From Nitrosovibrio sp. Nv6 (GTDB lineage: Bacteria > Pseudomonadota > Gammaproteobacteria > Burkholderiales > Nitrosomonadaceae): a stretch of DNA of 64,000 bases. Both the position numbers and the translations under genes were made by a program. Positions 57,195 through 64,000 of this stretch are shown here, piece by piece (the first letter of the stretch is position 1; each line of letters begins with the position of its first letter). Below the pieces are notes generated by a model that was given only the letters and a program-made list of their open reading frames with translations, searched no databases and was not told the DNA's origin. The stretch lies in contig NZ_FODX01000003.1 in NCBI RefSeq assembly GCF_900110495.1, forward strand, positions 124,001 to 188,000, given 5' to 3'.

Positions 57195-57475
57195 CGCCCC
57201 TACACTGAGCAACTGAATACCCCAGGTACCAGTGTTCGAAAAAAATCTATGCAAGTCTACTCGAGCATCACTTTGGCTTGAATATCCTGGTCAGAAACCA
57301 ATTGGTCTCTTCCCGCGAAGCCTTGTCAGCCGGCGAATCGTACGCAAGGGACAGGTTGAATCTGTAGCTGAGCAGGATAGTTTACCGGGGAGAAGGATTC
57401 GGCAAGGTATAATATCCAATGCCTGATTTCATAAATACGGAGGCTGTCCCTCGTAATTTTGGGAAACCGACAAAT

Positions 57476-58432
57476 ATGAGCCGCTACTACGCATTCAACG
57501 GCGATGCCGATGGATTATGCGCGCTGCATCAGCTTCGGCTGGCAGACCCGGCACCGGCAGAACTGATCACCGGGGTCAAGCGGGATATCAGGCTGCTTGA
57601 TCGGGTGCAGGCTGGGTCTGGCGATCAGATAATCGTGCTCGATATTTCACTGGATAGTAATCGTACAGGACTCATGCGATTGCTCGAAGCTGGCGCAACC
57701 GTCGAATACTTCGATCACCACTATGCCGGCGAAATACCCCGGCACGATAATTTCATCCCACACATTGACGTATCGGCAGATGTGTGTACCAGTATTCTGG
57801 TTGATCGCCATCTGGAGGGACGGTATCGATTATGGGCAATCGTTGCCGCCTTTGGCGACAACCTTGGGCAACGTGCCTGCGCGCTGGCGGAATCGGTGGG
57901 ACTTGCCGAACGGCAAATAGAAAAGCTGGCGCGCCTGGGCGAGTACCTGAACTACAACGGATACGGCGATACCGTGGAAGATCTGCATTACCCTCCGGTT
58001 GAGCTGTATGAAAAAATGAAGCCATATCCTGATCCATTTGTTTTTATCGCCGAATCGCCCGCCTTTACTCGGCTTGAAACGGGGTTCCGTGATGATATCG
58101 GTATGATCGATTCTTTGTCTCCCGTGCTGGAGGGCGTTCACCATGCGGCTTATTTACTGCCGGATGCGCCTTGGGCGAGGCGGGTGAGTGGTATCTTTGC
58201 AAATAGACTTGCGAACAGCAACCCGTCGCGCGCTCATGCAGTGATCACGCCCAACCGATACGGAGATTACTCGGTCAGCGTGCGTTCATCGAAGGCAAAT
58301 CCGCAGGGCGCCGATATACTTTGCATGAAGTTTGAGACTGGAGGCGGCCGCAAGGCGGCGGCGGGAATAAACAGGCTGCGGGCAGACTCGTTTGCGCGGT
58401 TTCTCACGTCTTTCACGGAACAGTTCAGCTGA
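57476..58432 (+). CDS. DHH-family phosphoesterase
   Basis: 318 aa from ATG 57476 (MSRYYAFNGDADGLCALHQL); the longer frame lacks a good site. Motif I NGDADG, motif II VLDISLDS, motif III the eponymous DHH in EYFDHHYAG, and the C-terminal DHHA1 nucleic-acid motif GGGRKAAAGIN. These suit a manganese phosphoesterase acting on short oligonucleotides or cyclic dinucleotides. It is not close enough to RecJ (no extra domains) to assign. It lies 115 nt before the kinase-P-loop fusion gene on the same strand. Confidence 0.85.
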   Translation: MSRYYAFNGDADGLCALHQLRLADPAPAELITGVKRDIRLLDRVQAGSGDQIIVLDISLDSNRTGLMRLLEAGATVEYFDHHYAGEIPRHDNFIPHIDVSADVCTSILVDRHLEGRYRLWAIVAAFGDNLGQRACALAESVGLAERQIEKLARLGEYLNYNGYGDTVEDLHYPPVELYEKMKPYPDPFVFIAESPAFTRLETGFRDDIGMIDSLSPVLEGVHHAAYLLPDAPWARRVSGIFANRLANSNPSRAHAVITPNRYGDYSVSVRSSKANPQGADILCMKFETGGGRKAAAGINRLRADSFARFLTSFTEQFS

Positions 58433-58547
58433 AATTCCCGTTGGGTGTCTGCAGCATGTAACTTCATGGATCAAGCCTGCCTCAACCTTTTGGCGTAACC
58501 CGTGAGTACATTATTCTTATTTGCCTGAACAGCGTAATGACGTCGTA

Positions 58548-60176
58548 ATGGACATGCCGCCCAAACAATCACAACCGCTTCCCCATACTCCACGAGCTGA
58601 AGGAGATATTCAAAACAGACTGATCAAGGCCTTGATGGACTGTAGCCGCTATCCTCATGCGGCCAGGAGCGTACGGCTGGCCGAGACGCACATTTCGTGT
58701 GTACTGCTAGCCGGGAGGTATGCATATAAGATAAAGAAACCAGTCGATTTGGGCTTTCTCAATTTTACCAGCCTGGCATCGCGCCGCTATTATTGCGATG
58801 AAGAAATTCGGCTTAACCGGCGTCTCGCGCCGAAAATATATCTTGATGTCATTCCCATCGGCGGCACGCCGGAAAGACCCGAGTTCGGAGCACTGCCAGC
58901 TATAGAATATGCTATCCGGATGCGGCGTTTCCCCGCTTCCGGGCAGTTCGATCGACTGGCGGCACACAATAAAATTTTGCCAGAGCACATCGACAGCCTG
59001 GCGTTCAAGATCGCAGATTTCCATAATGCCCTGCCCGTAACGGAAGCAGCATCAGCGTTCGGTTCCCCAGATGTCATATATTCAGCGGTGGCGCAAACTT
59101 TGGACCGGCTGCAAGCCGCGCTCAAGGGCAGCAAAGATGAAGGCAGTGTGGCCGCCTTGCGCCATGCCAGTGAAAAAGAATATGCCGGATGCAAGAAACA
59201 CTTCGTACATCGCCACGCACAGGGTTTTATACGTGAGTGTCATGGAGATCTGCATCTTGGCAATATTGCACTCATTGATGGGCAGCCCGTTCCCTTCGAT
59301 GGTATCGAGTTCGATCCTGCGCTGCGCTGGATCGATGTGATGAGCGAAGTTGCCTTTACCGTCATGGATCTGCTGCATTACAAGCGCGCTGACCTGGCCT
59401 ACCGTTTTTTGAATGGCTATCTGGAGGTCACCGGTGATTATGATGGCGTATCCGTATTGCGCTTCTATATCGTCTACCGTGCCGCCGTTCGCGCCATGGT
59501 CAACGCAATCCGCGCCAGACAGACGAGCCTGTCCAAACGCGTCAAGGCCGAGGGTCTGGCAAGGTGCCGCAGTTTTCTTGCTCTGGCTGTGGAACGCGTC
59601 GGGTATTACCAGCCTGGGCTGGTCATCACCCACGGCTTGCCGGGATCTGGCAAGACAACCTTTGCGCAGGCCGCGCTGGAGCAGCTTCAGGCAATCCGCA
59701 TCCGCTCCGATGTGGAACGCAAGCGTTTATTCGGACTGGCTCCGCTGGCGGATAGCAGCACGCATGCGAGCAGCATTTACAGCGCGGACGCGACACGGCG
59801 GACGTACGCACGACTCCTCGAATTGGCTAAAGGCTTGCTCACCGCTGGTATGCCGGTGATTGTAGATGCTGCTTTTCTCAATCAGAATGAGCGTGAACAT
59901 TTCCGTCAGCTCGCACATGAATTGGCGGCGCCATTTGCCATCGCGTCAATGAAATCCAGCACAGCGACATTGCGTTCACGCATCATGCAGCGACAGAGTC
60001 AATCGAACGATGCCTCTGAAGCCGATCTCGCCGTGCTGGAATTATTGCAGGAAAAGCAGGAAGCGCTATCCGCGCAGGAGCGCGCAGTTACGGTAGAGTT
60101 CGTCAATGAGGAAGCGGGTATCACTGCCGATGAGCCGGCGTGGAAGAAGCTGAAACAGTTGTTGGGCACGACATAA
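58548..60176 (+). CDS. Aminoglycoside-phosphotransferase-like / P-loop kinase fusion
   Basis: 542 aa from ATG 58548; the frame opens at a TTG 27 nt earlier. An N-terminal APH-fold kinase (about 25-340; catalytic HGDLHLGNIALIDGQPVPFDGIEF, Asp and Asn in place) is joined to a P-loop domain (about 360-540; HGLPGSGKTTFAQAAL Walker A). This COG2187-COG0645 arrangement is widespread and uncharacterised; the substrate is unknown, and antibiotic resistance should not be assumed from the name. All motifs intact. Confidence 0.85.
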   Translation: MDMPPKQSQPLPHTPRAEGDIQNRLIKALMDCSRYPHAARSVRLAETHISCVLLAGRYAYKIKKPVDLGFLNFTSLASRRYYCDEEIRLNRRLAPKIYLDVIPIGGTPERPEFGALPAIEYAIRMRRFPASGQFDRLAAHNKILPEHIDSLAFKIADFHNALPVTEAASAFGSPDVIYSAVAQTLDRLQAALKGSKDEGSVAALRHASEKEYAGCKKHFVHRHAQGFIRECHGDLHLGNIALIDGQPVPFDGIEFDPALRWIDVMSEVAFTVMDLLHYKRADLAYRFLNGYLEVTGDYDGVSVLRFYIVYRAAVRAMVNAIRARQTSLSKRVKAEGLARCRSFLALAVERVGYYQPGLVITHGLPGSGKTTFAQAALEQLQAIRIRSDVERKRLFGLAPLADSSTHASSIYSADATRRTYARLLELAKGLLTAGMPVIVDAAFLNQNEREHFRQLAHELAAPFAIASMKSSTATLRSRIMQRQSQSNDASEADLAVLELLQEKQEALSAQERAVTVEFVNEEAGITADEPAWKKLKQLLGTT

Positions 60177-60425
60177 AAAGCATTACGTTTGAGCGTTGAT
60201 TTCGGAAATAAGCTGGAACAAAATCGCGCCCATTCGCGGCCATATTGGACACGATGGACCTGATCCCCCTCAACTCTCGCCGGGGAGTTCCGATAGGCCT
60301 GTTCTCAAGGAAGCCCGATTCCTTTTCGATCATCGCCGTGATAACCTTTACTTTACTTTGCTTAATCTTATCTGATTGCTACGCTTGAGCGCGGTAATTC
60401 CCAGGCAGTAATCAGATTTATTGCC

Positions 60426-61151
60426 ATGCTCCGGACCACATTACGCTTGCCGGTCACAACCCTGCCGCAGCCGGATGAAACGACCTGTGGACCCACCTGC
60501 CTGCATACCATTTACAGTTATTGGGGAAAGACCGAGCCGTTGGAAAGCATCATTGCCCGCACCCGTAAACTGGAAAGCGGCGGTGGCACCTTCGCTGTTT
60601 TTCTGGCTTGCGATGCTCTGCGCAATGGCTTTCAGGCGACAATATATACATATAACCTTACTGTATTCGATCCCACCTGGTTTGTCGCCGGAGTGAATAT
60701 TGCCGATCGGCTCCGGCAGCAGCGCGAGGTAAAAGAGAATCCCAGGCTGCGGCACGCCACCGACGGCTATCTGGAATTTCTGCGCCTGGGCGGAAGGCTG
60801 CGCCTGACCGACCTCTCTCAGTCACTCATTCACGGCCTCTTGCGTCGCGGTCTGCCTATCCTGACGGGATTGAGCTCTACCTTTCTTTATCGCGCCTCGC
60901 GGGAGTATGGACCGCATGACATACCGGACGATGTGCGCGGCTATCCGGCCGGCCATTTTGTTGTCATGGCCGGCTATAACCGGGATAAGCGTACCGTTCT
61001 GATAGCCGATCCTTACGGGCCGTCCCAGGAATACTGGAGTAATATCGATCGGGTTATGGGCGCCGTGATGCTGGGCATTGTGACGCATGACGCCAATTTG
61101 CTGGTTATCCATTCATATCGGCAGCCTGCCGAGCAGGCCGAGGGGCGATGA
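60426..61151 (+). CDS. C39-like papain-fold peptidase
   Basis: 241 aa. The catalytic Cys in DETTCGPTCLHTIYSYWG (about 18-35) and His in GHFVVMAGYNRDKRTVLIADP (about 179-199) give the bacteriocin-processing C39 fold, but without ABC transporter domains and without a leader for export. First gene of a three-gene operon; its stop overlaps the next start as ATGA. It probably trims a small peptide or amide in the cytoplasm. No peptide precursor gene is seen nearby. Confidence 0.78.
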   Translation: MLRTTLRLPVTTLPQPDETTCGPTCLHTIYSYWGKTEPLESIIARTRKLESGGGTFAVFLACDALRNGFQATIYTYNLTVFDPTWFVAGVNIADRLRQQREVKENPRLRHATDGYLEFLRLGGRLRLTDLSQSLIHGLLRRGLPILTGLSSTFLYRASREYGPHDIPDDVRGYPAGHFVVMAGYNRDKRTVLIADPYGPSQEYWSNIDRVMGAVMLGIVTHDANLLVIHSYRQPAEQAEGR

Positions 61152-62389
61152 ACGCCTTACAGGCATTCTCCGGCTACGGCATAGAGCTGGAGTATATGAT
61201 CGTCGATCGCGAGACTCTTTCGGTCTTGCCGGTGGCTGACGAGCTGCTGCAGAGGCTCTCGGGAACGCGCGCTTCCGAGGTAGGGCAAGGTGCGCTGGCA
61301 TGGTCCAACGAACTGGTGCTGCACCTGCTCGAACTCAAAAATGTAAATCCCGTCTCCGAAATGGAATCCCTACCGGCGGCCTTTCAGGGCGAGGTTCAGC
61401 GAATTAATCGCCTGCTCGAACCCATGGGGGCCAGGCTCATGCCTGGCGGCATGCATCCGTGGATGGACCCTGGCACTGAGACACGGCTGTGGCCACATGA
61501 CAATGCAGATATCTATCGCGCCTATGACCGGATCTTCAATTGCAAGCGGCATGGCTGGGCCAATCTGCAGAGCATGCATCTCAATCTGCCCTTTGCCGGT
61601 GACCATGAATTTACGCGTCTTCACGCTGCCGTCCGGCTGCTGCTGCCTATCCTCCCGGCGCTGTCCGCGAGTTCGCCAATCGCCGATGGCGGCAACTCCG
61701 GTTTTCTCGATTTTCGCATGGAAAACTATTGCACACATCAAATAAGGATACCCTCGACGATAGGCCGGGTGATCCCGGAAACGGCCACTAGCCGCGCCGT
61801 GTACGAGGCAGAAATTCTGGCGCCGATGTACGAGGACATCGCGGTGTTTGATGAAGAAGGAATTCTGGAGCATGAATGGCTCAATGCGCGCGGCGCAGTT
61901 CCCCGCTTCGACCGCAACGCCATCGAAATACGCGTGGTGGACACACAGGAATGTCCGGAGGCTAACCTCGCCATTGCCGCTGCCGCAGTTGATGTTGTGC
62001 GAACTCTCTACGATGAAACCTGTGCGCCACTTGCGGAACAGCAGGCCTTCGATACGGATGCACTGATCAGGATCATGCGGGCTTGCATACGCGATGCCGA
62101 GCGAGCGGTGATAACGGATTCCGTATATCTGCGGCTTATGGGCTTTCCCGCTCAGCGTTGCGAAGTCCGCGAGCTGTGGCAGCATCTCATCGCACGAATG
62201 ATGGGAAACCAGCCTGAACAACGAAAAACCTGGCAGAACGGACTCCAAACCATGCTGAAGCACGGTCCGCTGGCCCGCCGCATTCTGCTCGCCCTGGGCT
62301 CCGACTACAGCAGGACCCGGCTGATGGCCGTCTATCGGGAACTGTGCGAGTGTCTGGAAGAAGGGCGGATGTTTTTGGGGATGAGTTAG
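61148..62389 (+). CDS. Glutamate-cysteine ligase type 2 (GCS2/YbdK-like)
   Basis: 413 aa carboxylate-amine ligase. GYGIELEYMIVDRETL, a central MPGGMHPWMDP, and FLDFRMENYCTHQIRIPSTIGRVIPE fit the GCS2 family, whose members join Glu or another carboxylate to an amine with ATP. Active glutathione synthesis is not implied; YbdK-type enzymes are weak ligases and some are anabolic peptide ligases. The 4-nt overlap with the peptidase gene argues for joint function. Ordinary length. Confidence 0.85.
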   Translation: MNALQAFSGYGIELEYMIVDRETLSVLPVADELLQRLSGTRASEVGQGALAWSNELVLHLLELKNVNPVSEMESLPAAFQGEVQRINRLLEPMGARLMPGGMHPWMDPGTETRLWPHDNADIYRAYDRIFNCKRHGWANLQSMHLNLPFAGDHEFTRLHAAVRLLLPILPALSASSPIADGGNSGFLDFRMENYCTHQIRIPSTIGRVIPETATSRAVYEAEILAPMYEDIAVFDEEGILEHEWLNARGAVPRFDRNAIEIRVVDTQECPEANLAIAAAAVDVVRTLYDETCAPLAEQQAFDTDALIRIMRACIRDAERAVITDSVYLRLMGFPAQRCEVRELWQHLIARMMGNQPEQRKTWQNGLQTMLKHGPLARRILLALGSDYSRTRLMAVYRELCECLEEGRMFLGMS

Positions 62390-62445
62390 CGTATTTATCG
62401 GTTTGTCGTCAAACGCTGTTCACATGAGGGAGGTCATAAGGGAGG

Positions 62446-63168
62446 TTGAGTGATAAGGCAGCCTTGACTGATATATTCCACTTTTTGATTACCTGCGAAC
62501 ATGGCGGCAATCGAATTCCACAATGCTACCAGCAATTCTTTGGCGGCTTTGAGTCTTTGCTGCGCAGCCATCGCGGCTACGACCGCGGCGCCCTGCGCAT
62601 GGCGAAGGAGCTTGCGAAGGCGCTTGACGCTCCTTTGTTTGCCGCTGCCACAAGCCGTCTGCTAATCGATCTCAACCGCTCGGTCCACCATCCGCAACTT
62701 TATTCCGAGGCCATTCGATTTGCGCCGGCCGCGGTCCGTTGCGAGATTCTGACACGCTACTACATGCCTTATCGCACCTCGGCCGAGGCCAGTATTGCCG
62801 AGGCGATTGGACGCGGCGAAAAAATCATCCATATCTCATCACACAGTTTCACGCCGGAACTCAATGGACAAATCCGCAATGCCGATATCGGCCTGCTTTA
62901 TGATCCGTCACGACCTCACGAGCGGGATTTGTGCAGGCGGTGGCGGACAAACCTCAAAGCGTGCGCCCCCGGCCTGATGGTACGCCGCAACTATCCCTAC
63001 GCGGGCAGGGCTGACGGTTTTGTTACTTACCTGCGCCGCCGTTTTTCCGCAGATACCTATATTGGAATAGAGCTGGAAATCAACCAGAAACATGTTCTTG
63101 AGGGCGGTCCTCAATGGCGTGAATTGCGAAGGGTGATACTTGAAACACTTCAGAAAGCCGTTGCATGA
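62446..63168 (+). CDS. N-formylglutamate amidohydrolase family protein
   Basis: 240 aa. FLITCEHGGNRIP, AATSRLLIDLNRS, HISSHSFTPELNGQIRNADIGLLYDP and GIELEINQKHV fit the FGase (HutG2) family of zinc amidases. The known member releases formate and glutamate in histidine breakdown, but no hut genes are near. The neighbours (C39 peptidase and GCS2 ligase) point to handling of a modified glutamyl peptide instead. No ATG is available: the likely start is TTG 62446 after GGGAGG, and the exact N-terminus is uncertain. Confidence 0.8.
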   Translation: MSDKAALTDIFHFLITCEHGGNRIPQCYQQFFGGFESLLRSHRGYDRGALRMAKELAKALDAPLFAAATSRLLIDLNRSVHHPQLYSEAIRFAPAAVRCEILTRYYMPYRTSAEASIAEAIGRGEKIIHISSHSFTPELNGQIRNADIGLLYDPSRPHERDLCRRWRTNLKACAPGLMVRRNYPYAGRADGFVTYLRRRFSADTYIGIELEINQKHVLEGGPQWRELRRVILETLQKAVA

Positions 63169-63242
63169 ACTATCATGTAGTAGGAGCTTTTACAGTCGCA
63201 CTTGTTTATTTTATGTAGCGAATCAGAAATTTCGGGAGGTAT

Positions 63243-64000
63243 ATGGCTATCATTGGTATCGACCTCGGCACTTCCAACTCTGCAGCCGCGGTTCTACGCG
63301 GCGGACGGCCGGTTATTATTCCCAGCGCCGAGGGTATCAGCATCGGTGGCAAAGCGTTCCCCAGCTACGTCGCGCTTACCGCCGACGGGCAGATTCTGGT
63401 AGGCGAGCCGGCACGGCGCCAAGCGGCGGCAAATCCGGAAGGAACCGCCAGCGCTTTCAAGCGCAGGATGGGCAAACGGGAAATCATCCGTCTAAGAGAA
63501 CGCGAATACTCGCCGGAACAGCTCTCTGCTTTTTTGTTGCAGAAGATCAAGCGCGATGCCGAAGCCTTTCTGGGTGAAGCCGTGGCAAAAGTCGTGGTGA
63601 CGGTGCCTGCTTATTTCGACGACAATCAACGCTCCGCAACCAAGGACGCATGCCGTATTGCCGGGCTCGAGGTTGTACGCCTCGTCAACGAACCGACGGC
63701 TGCTTCACTGGCTTACGGGCTGGACCGGCTGGGCCAGGAATTGCGCATCGCCGTGATCGATCTGGGCGGCGGCACGCTGGACGTTACTATCATGGAATTT
63801 GGCAAGGGCGTGTTCGAGGTCAAGGCCACCAGCGGCGACACCCAGCTTGGCGGCACTGACATGAACCAGCGTATTTTTGAGCATCTGGTGGAGCGCTTTC
63901 ATATGGCTGTAGGCGTGGACGTGCGTAATGATGCCAAGGCGGCGGCACGCCTGCTGGAAGCGGCGGAAGCAGCAAAGATCGAACTCACCGCCAACATCAC
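63243..64000 (+). CDS. Hsp70-family chaperone, partial at window end
   Basis: About 252 codons up to the last base with no stop, so the C-terminal part lies outside. [18 protein letters not shown] is the first phosphate motif of the DnaK ATPase, followed by [44 protein letters not shown] and [16 protein letters not shown]. It resembles specialised Hsp70 forms (HscC-like) more than DnaK, since the loop before residue 90 is short. GGGAGG precedes the ATG by 3 nt. It follows the amidohydrolase by 74 nt on the same strand. Confidence 0.9.
   Translation, partial: MAIIGIDLGTSNSAAAVLRGGRPVIIPSAEGISIGGKAFPSYVALTADGQILVGEPARRQAAANPEGTASAFKRRMGKREIIRLREREYSPEQLSAFLLQKIKRDAEAFLGEAVAKVVVTVPAYFDDNQRSATKDACRIAGLEVVRLVNEPTAASLAYGLDRLGQELRIAVIDLGGGTLDVTIMEFGKGVFEVKATSGDTQLGGTDMNQRIFEHLVERFHMAVGVDVRNDAKAAARLLEAAEAAKIELTANI

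Noticed and set aside
57232-57426. 64-codon frame after the multicopper oxidase
   Set aside because: No ribosome site, no recognisable domain, and it overlaps the upstream region of the DHH gene.
58548-60176. Aminoglycoside resistance gene
   Set aside because: The APH fold is fused to a P-loop domain in a widespread uncharacterised family; nothing in the sequence indicates antibiotic modification.

Overview
This window looks like chromosome from a betaproteobacterium, most likely a Nitrosomonadaceae-type organism such as Nitrosospira. That is an inference from gene content: a PEP-CTERM exported protein, an rnk homologue, a squalene/phytoene synthase, an alginate-export-type porin, and a copper oxidase pair. 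No ammonia-oxidation or rRNA gene is present to settle it.

Layout. 40-1299 is an exported, PEP-CTERM-anchored sugar-dehydrogenase-like protein. 1391-12247 is a complete type I-C CRISPR-Cas locus on the minus strand: cas3-cas5-cas8c-cas7-cas4-cas1-cas2, then a leader, then 44 repeats and 43 spacers. 12649-16048 carries a squalene/phytoene synthase, a multi-pass transporter and a small membrane protein. 16229-25428 (minus) has a MacAB-like export set (adaptor, ATPase, two FtsX-type permeases) with a secreted nuclease and a 166-bp MITE-like element inside it, then DNA polymerase IV and a large FtsX permease. 25501-26739 is a divergent HxlR regulator and GST-like gene with repeated operator-like sites between them.

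26871-37562 (minus) is the most coherent metabolic unit. A guanidine-I (ykkC) riboswitch precedes a small ORF, an APC permease, two DUF1989 proteins, a urea-carboxylase-type enzyme and allophanate hydrolase. The riboswitch and the gene set together point to guanidine import and breakdown (guanidine to carboxyguanidine to allophanate to ammonia and CO2), not plain urea use. A 110-bp AT-rich element with IS-like ends closes the operon and abuts a GC-rich, possibly transferred dihydroxyacetone kinase gene.

37797-42167 has a methyltransferase, rnk, a porin, apt, REP-like hairpins and tRNA-Ser(GGA). 42454-51918, just past the tRNA, is a defence island: AIPR protein, PD-(D/E)XK protein, Z1 helicase-like protein and a GHKL (MORC/MutL-like) ATPase in overlapping frames with a C5-cytosine methyltransferase, plus a divergent vsr. 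Two decayed genes (a frameshifted unknown and a RES-toxin fragment) lie just beyond. 52903-57146 is a tyrosinase / small secreted protein / multicopper oxidase operon with short tandem repeats at two control points. 57476-64000 holds a DHH phosphoesterase, a kinase/P-loop fusion, an operon of a C39-like peptidase, a GCS2-type ligase and an N-formylglutamate amidohydrolase, and the start of an Hsp70-family gene cut by the window end.
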